Source: Flavobacterium cellulosilyticum (GTDB lineage Bacteria > Bacteroidota > Bacteroidia > Flavobacteriales > Flavobacteriaceae). From it: a DNA stretch of 64,000 nucleotides. The first letter of the stretch is position 1, and the number at the start of each line of letters is the position of its first letter. Below are positions 53,285 to 63,800 of this stretch, piece after piece. The DNA lies in NCBI RefSeq assembly GCF_004349355.1, contig NZ_SMFK01000004.1, positions 190,608 to 254,607 on the forward strand, given 5' to 3'. A program made the position numbers and the translations under genes. The notes beneath the pieces are model-generated. The model made no database searches. It saw nothing but the letters and a program-made list of their open reading frames with translations, and was not told where the DNA came from.

Positions 53285-55816
53285 ATGCAAAAAGCTTTTA
53301 TTCGTTTTTTTTTACTATTTCTGATTTCTTATCAAGTTGTGAATGCACAACAACCTCAAAAACCAAATGCAGTCACCATTTATAATCAAATCCTGAAGTT
53401 AAATTTTTTAGGATCAGTACTGTATATTGCTGCACATCCTGACGATGAAAACACCCGTTTAATTTCTTATTTATCTAATGAAACAAAAGCAAGAACTGGT
53501 TATTTGTCGATGACACGTGGCGATGGTGGGCAAAATTTAATTGGACCACAATTACGAGAATTATTAGGAGTTATTAGAACGCAAGAACTAATTGAAGCCC
53601 GAAAAATTGATGGTGGAGAGCAGTTTTTTACTAGAGCCAATGATTTTGGTTTTTCCAAGAATCCTGAAGAAACATTAGAAATTTGGGATAAAGAAAAAGT
53701 GCTTTCGGATATTGTTTGGACAATTCGAAAATTCCAACCCGATGTCATTATCGACCGATTTGACAACCGTACGTCTGGAAATACCCACGGTCACCACACT
53801 GCATCTGCCATGTTAAGTGTCGAAAGTTTTGATTTAGCCAATAATCCAACTGCTTTTCCAGAACAATTAAAATGGGTTAAGCCTTGGCAACCCAAAAGAG
53901 CTTTTTTTAACACTACATGGTGGTTTTATGGAAGTAAGGAAAAGTTTGACGCTGCCAATAAAACCAATTTATTTACTTTGGAAACCGGTGTTTATTATTC
54001 ATCTATCGGGAAATCAAATCAGGAAATTGCAGCGTTGAGTAGAAGTAGTCACCAATCGCAAGGATTTGGTAGTACTGGAAGTAGAGGTGAGGAAACAGAA
54101 TATTTAGAATTAATAAAAGGGCAATCACTTCAGAATAAATCTTCCATTTTTGAAGGAATTGATACGTCATGGAATAAAATTTCTCGGGGAAAAGCTGTCG
54201 GTGAATTGCTTACTAAGATTGCTTCGGAATTTAATTTTAAAAATCCTTCGGCCAGTGTTTCCGATTTAGTAAAGGCTTATTCCATGATTCAAACTTTGGA
54301 CGAAAATCATTGGAAATCTATTAAATTAGCCGAAATTACAAATTGCATATCGGCTTGCTCCGGTTTATTCCTCGAAGCAGTTGCCGAAAATCAAGAAGCT
54401 ACACCAGGAAGCAGTGTTAAATTGAAATTGGAAACTATTAATAGAAGTTCAATTCCGATGCAATTGATAAATATCAAGACCTATCCAGAACAAAAAATTA
54501 CAAATCAAAAGTTAGATTTAAAAAATAATATTTCGCAAACAATTACTCTTGATTTACAATTACCTGATTCGATTGAATATACACAACCTTACTGGTTAAA
54601 AGAAAAAGGAACGGAAGGAATGTACACTGTAACGGATCAATTAAACATCGGAATTCCTGATATAATTAGGGAAGTAAAACTTGTTTTTACGATTCAAATT
54701 AATGGAAATGAAATTCCTTTTGAGCGCAATGTAATTTATAAATACAATGACAAAGTTAAAGGAGAAGTATACAATTATCTGGATATAGTTCCAGAAGTAA
54801 CGATGTGTATTGTAGATAAAGTGTCGCTTTTTGCAAATACTAACAAGAAATATATTGCTGTAAAAGTAAAAGCTGGAAAAGATAAGGTGAAAGGAAATTT
54901 GCAATTAGAATTACCGAAAAACTGGCAAGTTGCTCCGCAATTCATTCCTTTTAATTTTGATAAAAAAGGAGACGAACAAAGAGTGTATTTCGAAGTAACT
55001 CCTCCAAATAACCAAGACGAAGTAATAGCCAAAAGCATTGCAACTATTGATAATAAAAAATTTGATAAAGAACAAATTATAATCGATTTTAATCATATAA
55101 CGAAACAACAAATATTGAAGTCGGCGGAATCGAAATTTATTCGAATGGATTTAAAAACAAACGGCGAAAAAATCGCCTATATTATGGGAGCTGGAGATGA
55201 GGTTCCAAATAGTTTAACGCAAATGGGTTATAAAGTCTCCATTCTTAATCCTGAAGATATCTCTCCAGAAAAAATGGCCAATTTTGATGTTGTAATGACT
55301 GGAGTTAGAGCCTATAATACGTTGCAAACACTAGGAAATAAACAAAATATTCTTTTTGATTTTGTAAAAGGAGGCAAGACAATGCTGGTCCAATACAATA
55401 CGCCAAATGACTTGGTAACGGATCAAATAGCGCCCTTTCCTTTAAAAATTTCCCGTGATAGAGTGACCGAAGAAAATGCTGCCGTTCGTTTTTTGGCTCC
55501 AAACCATCCAGTTCTTAATGCACCTAATAAAATTACCTTAAAAGATTTCGAAGGTTGGAAACAAGAACAAGGATTGTATTATCCTAATGAATACGATAAA
55601 GCCTTTGTCCCTATTTTATCTTCAAATGATACAGGAGAATCGCCAAAAAATGGAGCTTTATTAGTCGCTCCATATGGAAAAGGATATTATATTTATACGG
55701 GGTTGAGTTTCTTTAGAGAATTGCCAGAAGGAATTTCCGGAACCTATAAACTGCTATCGAATATGATTTCCTTGAAAAATCCAGTGACTATTCCAGCTGA
55801 AAATGTAAAGCCTTAA
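53285..55816 (+). CDS. PIG-L-family deacetylase (large, secreted)
   Basis: 843 residues. Signal peptide (IRFFLLFLISYQVVNAQ), then the LmbE/PIG-L zinc motif AAHPDDENTRL (about 44-54), TRGDGGQNLIG and DNRTSGNTHGHHTASAM. The long C-terminal part has Ig-like beta regions and a region near 600-830 with DVVMTGVRAYNT, typical of the large Bacteroidetes PIG-L proteins. De-N-acetylates a sugar, substrate unknown. Downstream small protein and symporter likely form a transcription unit with it. Confidence 0.92.
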   Translation: MQKAFIRFFLLFLISYQVVNAQQPQKPNAVTIYNQILKLNFLGSVLYIAAHPDDENTRLISYLSNETKARTGYLSMTRGDGGQNLIGPQLRELLGVIRTQELIEARKIDGGEQFFTRANDFGFSKNPEETLEIWDKEKVLSDIVWTIRKFQPDVIIDRFDNRTSGNTHGHHTASAMLSVESFDLANNPTAFPEQLKWVKPWQPKRAFFNTTWWFYGSKEKFDAANKTNLFTLETGVYYSSIGKSNQEIAALSRSSHQSQGFGSTGSRGEETEYLELIKGQSLQNKSSIFEGIDTSWNKISRGKAVGELLTKIASEFNFKNPSASVSDLVKAYSMIQTLDENHWKSIKLAEITNCISACSGLFLEAVAENQEATPGSSVKLKLETINRSSIPMQLINIKTYPEQKITNQKLDLKNNISQTITLDLQLPDSIEYTQPYWLKEKGTEGMYTVTDQLNIGIPDIIREVKLVFTIQINGNEIPFERNVIYKYNDKVKGEVYNYLDIVPEVTMCIVDKVSLFANTNKKYIAVKVKAGKDKVKGNLQLELPKNWQVAPQFIPFNFDKKGDEQRVYFEVTPPNNQDEVIAKSIATIDNKKFDKEQIIIDFNHITKQQILKSAESKFIRMDLKTNGEKIAYIMGAGDEVPNSLTQMGYKVSILNPEDISPEKMANFDVVMTGVRAYNTLQTLGNKQNILFDFVKGGKTMLVQYNTPNDLVTDQIAPFPLKISRDRVTEENAAVRFLAPNHPVLNAPNKITLKDFEGWKQEQGLYYPNEYDKAFVPILSSNDTGESPKNGALLVAPYGKGYYIYTGLSFFRELPEGISGTYKLLSNMISLKNPVTIPAENVKP

Positions 55817-55826
55817 AAAAACAATT

Positions 55827-55934
55827 ATGGACAATAAAAAAGTAAAAACTTGGAAGAAAAGCTACACTTGGGTTCTTGTGGCTAATGCAATCTATATTTT
55901 GATTTTTTATTTTTTAATGAAATTATACTCCTAA
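55827..55934 (+). CDS. Small single-pass membrane protein, 35 residues
   Basis: ATG at 55827, TAA at 55932-55934. MDNKKVKTWKKSYTWVLVAN is followed by the helix AIYILIFYFLMKLYS: a basic N-terminus and one membrane segment. It lies 10 bases after the PIG-L stop and 3 before the symporter start, so it is part of that unit. I recall similar short proteins beside flavobacterial sodium:solute symporters. Possibly an accessory subunit of the transporter; that is inference. Confidence 0.8.
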   Translation: MDNKKVKTWKKSYTWVLVANAIYILIFYFLMKLYS

Positions 55935-55937
55935 AAC

Positions 55938-57650
55938 ATGCAATTATTTGACTGGATCGTACTTATTGTAACCTTACTTTTCATCGTGATTTACGGCGTA
56001 TGGAAAACAAAAGGCAGCAAGAACGTAGAAGATTATATTCTAGGTAGCAATGAAACTCCGTGGCATACGGTGGGACTTTCGGTTATGGCAACTCAAGCCA
56101 GTGCCATTACTTTTCTTTCGACTCCAGGTCAAGCATATCATGATGGAATGGGGTTTTTGCAATTCTATTTTGGATTGCCAATTGCCATGGTGGTAATCTG
56201 CGTGACTTTTATTCCGCTCTACCATAAATACAAAGTTTTTACGGCTTATGAATACCTCGAAAAACGGTTCGATTTAAGAACGCGTTCTCTTGCTGCTATT
56301 TTATTTTTAGTTCAAAGAGGGTTAGGAACAGGGTTAACTATTTATGCACCTGCCATAATTTTATCGGCTTTATTGGGTTGGAATCTAACGATAATGAATA
56401 TTGTAATAGGTGTCCTGGTTATAATTTATACTTTTTCTGGAGGTACAAAGGCTGTGAACGTTACTCAAAAACAACAAATGTTTGTAATTATGTCAGGAAT
56501 GATTATTACTTTCTTTCTCATATTGCATTATTTACCAAACGATATGACTTTTAGTAGTGCTTTGCATATTGCAGGAGCCAATGATAAAATGGACATTGTA
56601 AATTTTTCTTTTGATCCCGAGGAGAAATATACATTTTGGAGTGGAATTACAGGAGGATTTTTTCTTGCTTTGGCCTATTTTGGAACAGATCAATCCCAAG
56701 TAGGTCGCTATTTGTCTGGGAAATCCGTACGAGAAAGCCAAATGGGCTTGATAATGAACGGACTTCTTAAAGTGCCCATGCAATTCTTTATATTGTTGAC
56801 AGGTGTTATGGTATTTGTCTTTTTTCAATTCAATCCAGTTCCTTTAAATTTTAATCCCAACAACAAAACAATTATTGAAAAATCCCAGTATAAAGAGGAA
56901 TACCATACTTTAGAAAAAAAGTTAGATGCTCTTTCTGAAGACAAAAAGGTAATTAATTTATTATACATTGATCAATTGAATCAGGATTATGACAACCCTA
57001 TTCTTCGTAAGGAGTTAATTGGTTTGTCAAACAAAGAAAAAGATTTAAGGGATCGAGCCAAAGAAATAATTCATAAAGCAGACGAAAACAGTGAAACCAA
57101 TGACAAAGATTATGTGTTTTTCCACTTTATTCTGCATTATTTACCCAAAGGATTAATTGGGTTATTACTTGCTGTAATCATTTCTGCAGCCATGTCATCT
57201 ACTGCTTCAGGTTTGAATGCACTTGCATCGACTACGGCTATTGATATTTATAAACGAAATCAAAAAGAAGAAAAAACAGAAAGACATTATGTGAATGCTA
57301 CCAAATTTTTCACTTTATTTTGGGGTGTAATTGCCATTTTATTTGCCAGTATTGGTACTTTATTCGAAAATTTAATTCAATTAGTTAACATTATTGGTTC
57401 TATATTTTACGGAACAGTTTTGGGAATATTTCTTGTGGGTTTTTATTTGAAATATGTAAAAGCAAAAGCCGTTTTTTCGAGTGCAGTTATAAGCCAAATC
57501 ACCATTTTTATTATCTATTATTTTGCCATATACATCTATCCAAGTGGCGAAGAAAAACTGGGTTATTTGTGGCTTAACTTTATAGGGGCTATGCTAACTA
57601 TTATTTTGTCATTGATGATACAATTTACAGTTTTTCGAAAAAAAGCATAA
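55938..57650 (+). CDS. Sodium:solute symporter
   Basis: 570 residues, about 13-14 membrane helices. SSS-family motifs: TPWHTVGLSVMATQASAITF at the N-terminus, YFGTDQSQVGRYLSGKSV and ISAAMSSTASGLNALASTTA. A soluble insertion of about 90 charged residues (290-385) sits between helices, longer than in PutP. The solute is unknown; the neighbouring PIG-L deacetylase suggests a sugar or sugar derivative, as inference. Confidence 0.93.
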   Translation: MQLFDWIVLIVTLLFIVIYGVWKTKGSKNVEDYILGSNETPWHTVGLSVMATQASAITFLSTPGQAYHDGMGFLQFYFGLPIAMVVICVTFIPLYHKYKVFTAYEYLEKRFDLRTRSLAAILFLVQRGLGTGLTIYAPAIILSALLGWNLTIMNIVIGVLVIIYTFSGGTKAVNVTQKQQMFVIMSGMIITFFLILHYLPNDMTFSSALHIAGANDKMDIVNFSFDPEEKYTFWSGITGGFFLALAYFGTDQSQVGRYLSGKSVRESQMGLIMNGLLKVPMQFFILLTGVMVFVFFQFNPVPLNFNPNNKTIIEKSQYKEEYHTLEKKLDALSEDKKVINLLYIDQLNQDYDNPILRKELIGLSNKEKDLRDRAKEIIHKADENSETNDKDYVFFHFILHYLPKGLIGLLLAVIISAAMSSTASGLNALASTTAIDIYKRNQKEEKTERHYVNATKFFTLFWGVIAILFASIGTLFENLIQLVNIIGSIFYGTVLGIFLVGFYLKYVKAKAVFSSAVISQITIFIIYYFAIYIYPSGEEKLGYLWLNFIGAMLTIILSLMIQFTVFRKKA

Positions 57651-57655
57651 AAAAA

Positions 57656-57684
57656 TCCCGTTCCAATATTATTTTGGAACGGGA
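57656..57684. terminator. Intrinsic terminator between convergent genes
   Basis: TCCCGTTCCAA and TTGGAACGGGA form an 11-base stem with a 7-base loop, flanked by A-run and T-rich bases. It lies 5 bases after the symporter stop and about 28 before the stop of the convergent DUF2911 gene, so it can serve both. Confidence 0.85.
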
Positions 57685-57712
57685 GTTTAAATAGTAGTAC
57701 TTTGTAATAAAA

Positions 57713-58555
57713 CTAGTTACTCCAATTAGCAATACTTTCTTTATTCATTTTTATATAATCTTCGTTGTTTGCTGATGTTGCACCTGCTAGGGATAATTTA
57801 GCAGATTCAATAGCTCCTTTTTTGTTGCCTTGTTTGGCTTGAATCAAAGATTTTAAACGGTAATAAAAAAATGGTTTGTCTGCACTTAAATCTAATGCTT
57901 TATCTATATAAGTTTGGGCTTTTGCATTATCTCCATTTGACTGATATAAAAACTGGGCCGATGAGTAATAATCTCCAGCTGATGGGCCTGCCAATGCTTT
58001 TTCGATACTTGCCATGGCAATTTTTTGAGTAGGAACTTCAAATTTTAGCTTAGCAATAGTGTTTTCCCAACTAAACTCTAGAACCGCATAGTTGTTATCT
58101 AAATTGTCAATATCTATGGTAAAACTCTCAACAAATCGATCGAGATGTTCTGATTTTGTATTTGCTTTCAAAACAACTTTGGAATCTTCCCAAGTTTGTG
58201 GTGTTCCCCAATTGTCTGTGGCGGAGTAGAAAATGATTTCCCAACTATCAGCTCTTGGATTTGTATATAAAGCATATTTCCCTTTCGGTAAAGTTTTTCC
58301 ATCTATAACAACATCGTCACTAAAAGATATTGTGGTGTTCTCATTCGCTCCAGTTCTCCAAATTTTTCCAAAAGGCACTAAATTATTAAAAACATATCTG
58401 CCTTTAGCACTTGGTCTAGAATAAACAATTTCTACATTTGTTAAACCAACAACTTGTGTTAAAGTCGACTTAGGACTTGCCTGCGGCGTTTTTACTTGAG
58501 CTTCTGTTGCGTAATTAGCAATCATCATTGCTAAAATAAAAATTATTTTTTTCAT
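57713..58555 (-). CDS. DUF2911 domain secreted protein
   Basis: 280 residues. Signal peptide (KKIIFILAMMIANYATEAQ), then DUF2911: TQVVGLTNVEIVYSRPSAKG, FGKIWRTGANENTTISFSDD and TLPKGKYALYTNPRADSWEI. The C-terminal ~90 residues are TPR-like helices (AKAQTYIDKALDLSADKPFF). Periplasmic, unknown function. Confidence 0.92.
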   Translation of the reverse strand: MKKIIFILAMMIANYATEAQVKTPQASPKSTLTQVVGLTNVEIVYSRPSAKGRYVFNNLVPFGKIWRTGANENTTISFSDDVVIDGKTLPKGKYALYTNPRADSWEIIFYSATDNWGTPQTWEDSKVVLKANTKSEHLDRFVESFTIDIDNLDNNYAVLEFSWENTIAKLKFEVPTQKIAMASIEKALAGPSAGDYYSSAQFLYQSNGDNAKAQTYIDKALDLSADKPFFYYRLKSLIQAKQGNKKGAIESAKLSLAGATSANNEDYIKMNKESIANWSN

Positions 58556-58607
58556 ATTTTATTATTTAGATTTATTCAAAATTACAATTTGTTAACTGAA
58601 AAATATA

Positions 58608-59261
58608 TTAAAAATTAGTTATTTTTTTAAAATCCAACTCATCAAAATCGTTGACAATGAGATCAGCCATAGACAAATCTTGTAGTTTAGAATTCACACT
58701 ATTATAACCCACGCAAAAAATTCCAGCTCCTTTTGCAGCTCTTACACCATTATTACTGTCTTCAATAACAATACAATTTTCTTTTGGTGCAATAGATAAA
58801 CTAGCAGCATATTCAAATATTTCAGGATGTGGTTTTGAATTGGGGAAATCTTCTCCGCTGACGATATGAGTGAAATATTGATGCAAACCAAAACGATTAA
58901 AAACGCGCTCTATTGTTACTTTCGAAGCTGAGGAAGCCAATATTAATTGCATCCCATTTTCATGGAGATTTTTAATTAATTTTTCGACTCCTTCAATTAA
59001 ATATAAATCTTCTTTATTGTCAAAAGCATCATTAAACAAGGTTCGTTTTCTTTGAATTAAATCTTCCACTTCACCATCTAACGAGAATAATTCTTTTAGT
59101 TTTTGGAACGTGTTTCTGGTAGAATTCCCCATAAATGTAGTAAACATTGCTGCAGAAACATCAATGTTTAATTCAGAAAAATGTTGAAAATAAGCATAAC
59201 TATGAACGGGTTCCGTGTCAACGATTACGCCATCCATATCAAAAATTACTGTTTGTTTCAT
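58608..59261 (-). CDS. HAD-family phosphatase (beta-phosphoglucomutase-like)
   Basis: 217 residues. HAD motif I FDMDGVIVDTEP (nucleophile and acid/base Asp), motif II LILASSASK, motif III around NSKPHPEIF and motif IV IVIEDSNNGVRAA. The cap insert (class C1) between motifs I and II fits phosphoglycolate phosphatase/beta-PGM. Substrate unknown. Confidence 0.92.
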   Translation of the reverse strand: MKQTVIFDMDGVIVDTEPVHSYAYFQHFSELNIDVSAAMFTTFMGNSTRNTFQKLKELFSLDGEVEDLIQRKRTLFNDAFDNKEDLYLIEGVEKLIKNLHENGMQLILASSASKVTIERVFNRFGLHQYFTHIVSGEDFPNSKPHPEIFEYAASLSIAPKENCIVIEDSNNGVRAAKGAGIFCVGYNSVNSKLQDLSMADLIVNDFDELDFKKITNF

Positions 59262-59278
59262 TTGTTTTATTTATAATT

Positions 59279-59340
59279 TAGTGATCAGTGATCTGTGTTT
59301 GTGTAAGTGATGACTGATCACTGACCACAGACCACTTTTT
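59279..59340. repeat. GATCAGTG-containing repeat beside the HAD gene
   Basis: TAGTGATCAGTGATCTGTG, then TGATGACTGATCACTGACCAC and AGACCACTTTTTT. The GATCA-TGACCAC and CCACTTTTTT parts echo 41317-41338 before the UbiA gene. The core is nearly palindromic, so it can act as an inverted repeat. Confidence 0.6.
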
Positions 59341-59868
59341 TTAATCATGTTTTCCGTCAAAATAAGACATCCATTTTCCTTGAACTTTCATTACTTGCTC
59401 AATTACTTCTCGAACGGCTCCTTTTCCTCCATTTTTATGAGAAATATAACGTGATATAGCTTTGATTTCTGGTGCAGCATCTTGAGGACAAGTTGGTAGT
59501 CCAACAAGTTGCATCACATGATAATCGGGAATATCATCTCCCATATACAGCACGTTTTCGGGCTTTATGTTGTACAGTTCTGTATATTCTTCAAAAGTGG
59601 CTACTTTATCAGGCGTTCCAAGATGAATGTCTGTTATACCTAAATTTCTTAATCGCACACGAACTCCTTCGTTGCTTCCGCCAGAAATAATGCAAACATT
59701 ATAACCACTTTCAACTGCTGCTTTTAGAGCATATCCATCCCGAATATTCATCGTTCTTAGAATTTCACCCTCGTTGGTTACAAAAACAGAACCATCCGTG
59801 AGCACTCCGTCTACATCAAATATAAAAGTAGTGATGTCGTTCATTATTTCTTTATAACTCTTTGCCAT
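59341..59868 (-). CDS. KdsC-like HAD hydrolase (3-deoxy-manno-octulosonate-8-phosphate phosphatase type)
   Basis: 175 residues, the C0 (capless) HAD class. Motif I TFIFDVDGVLTDGS, motif II CIISGGSNEGVRVR, motif III GTPDKVATFEEY and motif IV VLYMGDDIPDYHVM. Likely in Kdo synthesis for lipopolysaccharide or a related phosphatase. The start overlaps the end of the DUF2520 gene by 17 bases. Confidence 0.93.
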   Translation of the reverse strand: MAKSYKEIMNDITTFIFDVDGVLTDGSVFVTNEGEILRTMNIRDGYALKAAVESGYNVCIISGGSNEGVRVRLRNLGITDIHLGTPDKVATFEEYTELYNIKPENVLYMGDDIPDYHVMQLVGLPTCPQDAAPEIKAISRYISHKNGGKGAVREVIEQVMKVQGKWMSYFDGKHD

Positions 59869-60613
59869 TTTTTTGAATCGATTGTGTTAGTAATTTATAT
59901 AGTGTAGCTTGATTCTCATTGGTTAAAAAATCTAAATGAGCTTCAATGGTATGTTTGTCGTTTCGGATTGCAGGACCTGTTTGCGCATCTTTTGGCGAAA
60001 GCGATAGTACTTTATTTGCAGTTTCCAGAATTAGTGGTTTTAAAACATCGAAAGAAACCTTATTTTCAATGCAAATTTCATTGCCTATATGGTACAAATG
60101 ATTTACGAAATTATTCACAAAAACAGCCGCTACATGCAAGGATTTTCGTTGATCACCATTGATTTTGTAGGTGTTTTTAGAAATGGATTGCGCCACTTTT
60201 TCTAATAACTCATAATCCGATTCGTTTTCGCTTTCCAAGCAAATTGGAATTGTGCTAAAATCGACTGCTTTGTTTTTTGAAAAAGTTTGCAAAGGATAAA
60301 AAACGCCTTTTCGGTTTTTTGAGTCTAATGAATCGATAGCAACACTGCCCGAAGTATGAACAACAAGACGATTTTCGAATGCTAATTGTGATGAAACTTC
60401 ACTTATTGCATCATCAGAAACAGAGATGATATACAAATCGGCTTCAGCCAAATCGTTAAAATCAGCTGTTATTTTTTTGGAATCGATTAAGTGGTTGATA
60501 GTTTCTTTTCTCCTAGAAAAAACTTGTGATACAACGATTTCTTTGCTTTTGGCGAAAGCCATAATCAAGTGTTGTGCAACATTTCCGGAGCCAATAATAA
60601 CTATTTTAATCAT
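59852..60613 (-). CDS. Rossmann-like and DUF2520 domain protein
   Basis: 253 residues. N-terminal Rossmann IVIIGSGNVAQHLIMAFAKS, NAD(P)-binding; a central VHTSGSVAIDSLDSKNRKGV; C-terminal DUF2520 helical domain (HVAAVFVNNFVNHLYHIGNE). Related in fold to 6-phosphogluconate and ketopantoate reductases. Its reaction is unknown. Overlaps the KdsC-like gene and is divergent from ccsBA. Confidence 0.92.
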   Translation of the reverse strand: MIKIVIIGSGNVAQHLIMAFAKSKEIVVSQVFSRRKETINHLIDSKKITADFNDLAEADLYIISVSDDAISEVSSQLAFENRLVVHTSGSVAIDSLDSKNRKGVFYPLQTFSKNKAVDFSTIPICLESENESDYELLEKVAQSISKNTYKINGDQRKSLHVAAVFVNNFVNHLYHIGNEICIENKVSFDVLKPLILETANKVLSLSPKDAQTGPAIRNDKHTIEAHLDFLTNENQATLYKLLTQSIQKNGKEL

Positions 60614-60772
60614 TTGGCAAATTTAACAAAAAAAAGATAAAAGTCTATATTAAAGCGATTCAATTGATGGGCATACCAAAGTGGTTTTCCTTCTTGTTTT
60701 ATATATTCTTTTACTATTTCATTTTTGGTTTTTATTAACAAATTATCAATTTAGCAACTCAACTTAATTAAG

Positions 60773-60780
60773 TACTTTTG
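60773..60780 (+). promoter_or_regulatory. -7 box of ccsBA
   Basis: TACTTTTG, 32 bases before the ATG. A TTAG string about 18 bases upstream may be the -33 box. Confidence 0.55.
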
Positions 60781-60812
60781 TAGCACTTTAAAAAAAACGT
60801 AATTACTTACAG

Positions 60813-63800
60813 ATGAATAAAAAAATAGCTTCCATTTTGTTTTCTACACGACTAATGGCAATGCTTTTCTTAACTTTTGCCATTGCTATGGGCACTGGAA
60901 CATTTATTGAAAGCAAATACAACACAGACACTGCACGTATTTTAGTTTATAATTCATGGTGGTTTGAAGCAATTATGATTTTTTTCTTTATTAATTTTAT
61001 TGGAAATATCAAGCGGTATCAATTATTGAAAAAAGAAAAATGGGCAACACTTATGCTGCATTTGTCTTTTGTTTTTATTATTACAGGTGCTTTTATTACA
61101 CGTTATATTAGTTTCGAAGGAATGATGCCTATTCGTGAAGGCGCCACTGAAAATGTATTTTATTCTGATAAAATGTTTCTAACCGTTTTTGTTGACGGTG
61201 ATTACAAAGGAGAAATGAAGCGTAGGGTTTTTGAAAAACCTTTACGACTTTCTCCGGTTACCAATAATAGCTTTTCTATAAATGAAAGTTTTGCCGAGAC
61301 CCAATTTGAAGTGAAATATGAAAATTTTATTATGGGTGCCAAAGAGATAATAAAACCGGATCCTAAAGGGGTTTTGTATCTTAAACTTGTTGAGGCTGGT
61401 GATGGAGGTCGTGAAGAACATTTTATAAAAGAAGGTGAAATTCAAAACATTCATAATGTGCTTTTTACCTTGAATAAATTTACAGCAGGAGCAATAAATA
61501 TAACGATCAAAGAAGGTGTTTCAACAATTCAGACTCCATTTGAAGGTGATTTTATGCGAATGGCGGACCAGTTAAAAGGGAAAGTAGTTAAAGATATAGA
61601 ACAACCTTTAATGATGCGTTCTTTATATAGTATTGGCGAAAAACGTTTTGTTTTTCCAGATCCTGCGGTGAAAGGTGTTATCGATTATGAATCGAAAAAT
61701 GATTATAAGGCGAAGGGTAGTAGTGATGCTTTAACACTAAAATTGACAGCCGATGGTCAACAAAAAATGGTAACTGTTATTGGCTCTAAAGGAAGAGTTG
61801 CTGAATCCAAATCTGTTAAAATAGGTGAACTAGAATATACTTTTTTCTTTGGAAGTAAAGTCTACACTTTACCTTTTAGTTTAAAATTAAATGATTTTAT
61901 AGCCCAGAAATATCCTGGAACCGAGAAAAGTTATTCTTCTTTCGAAAGTAAAGTCACTGTTCAAGATGGAAACAAACCATTTGATGCCCGAATATTTATG
62001 AATAATATCTTGGATTATAAGGGATACCGATTTTTTCAATCTTCATTCGACCCCGATGAAAAAGGAACGGTTTTGTCTGTAAATCATGATTATTGGGGGT
62101 CGTTTATCACTTATATTGGATATTTTATGCTCTATTTTTCTATGTTGGCTATCCTTTTTACGAAGCATTCCCGATTTGCAGATTTAAAACGAAAATTGGC
62201 TAACGTAAAAATGAAAAAAAGTAAACTACTTACCCTTTTGGTTTTATTATTTAGCTGTGCTTCATTTGCACAAGCACACCAAAGCCATACACCTACCGCG
62301 CAGCAAATAGATTCGATACTCGAAAAACACAAAGTTTCAGAAGCGCATGCGGCTAAATTTGGACGATTAATTATCCAAGACGCTGGAGGAAGAATGAAAC
62401 CTATTAATACTTTTTCATCAGAGTTATTGCGAAAAGTAAGCCATCAGAATACCTATAAAGGGATGAATCCTGATCAGGTGCTGTTATCAATGACAATGGA
62501 AGGTAGAGTGTGGATTCATGCTCCAATAATTTATATCAAGTCGGGTAATGACAGTATTCGTAAACTAATCGGAGTTGCCTCAGATGCAAAATACGCATCA
62601 TTCATTTCCTTTTTTGATGATTTGGGAAACTATAAATTATCAAAATACTTAGATACCGCTTATAAATCGGCAAACCCCAATCAGTTTGAAAAAGATTTTA
62701 TCGAAACTGATAAAAAAATCAATTTGATGGATAATGCATTAGGAGGTAGTATCTTGAAAATATTTCCGATTCCAAATGATGCCAATAACAAATGGATTTC
62801 ATTACCAGAAGTAGAACATTCTGGTTTAAAAGGAATGGAAGCAACCTATACATCAAGTATTCTTTCCTTGTATTTTGGTTCGCTAGAACATGCTGTTGAC
62901 ACAAAGGATTATAAGCAAGCAGATGAATTGTTAGAAAGTATCAATGGCTATCAGAAAAAATTTGGTAGTAAAGTACATCCAAGCGAAGAGAAAATCGATA
63001 TGGAGATTTTGTATAATAAATACGATGTGTTTCAAAAGTTGCCTTATTGGTACATTTATGCGGCCCTTTTAATGTTGTTTTTTACTATTCTAAACATTTT
63101 CAAAGAGCGAAAAATATTGAATATCATCATCAATATCTTTCACGTTATCATTGGGTTACTTTTTGTATTACACACCCTTGGACTTGCATCGCGTTGGTAC
63201 ATTTCTGGACATGCGCCTTGGAGTAATGCTTACGAATCTATTATTTATGTGGCTTGGGCAACGATGTTTTTTGGATTGGCCTTCGATATAAAATCAAAAT
63301 TAACCGTCGCCTCATCGGCATTTGTAACTGCCATGATTCTAACGGCTGCTTACATGAACTGGATTGATCCCGAAATTGCAAATTTGCAACCCGTACTTAA
63401 TTCGTATTGGTTAATGATTCATGTTGCCATCATTGTGGCCAGTTATGGTCCATTTGCTTTGGGAATGATTTTGGGAGTTGTTTCTTTATTATTGATTTTA
63501 TTTACTACTGCCGAAAATAGAGATAAGATGAAATTGAACATCAAGGAAATAACTTATATCAACGAAATGGCATTAACAGTTGGACTGATAATGCTATCCA
63601 TTGGGAATTTTCTTGGAGGACAATGGGCTAACGAAAGTTGGGGTCGCTATTGGGGTTGGGATCCAAAAGAAACTTGGGCATTGATAAGTATCATGGTTTA
63701 TGCTTTTGTAATTCACTCTCGATTTGTTCCTTCACTTAGAGGAAAATGGGTTTTTAATCTAATGAGTGTATTTGCATTCGTATCTATTTTGTTTACTTAT

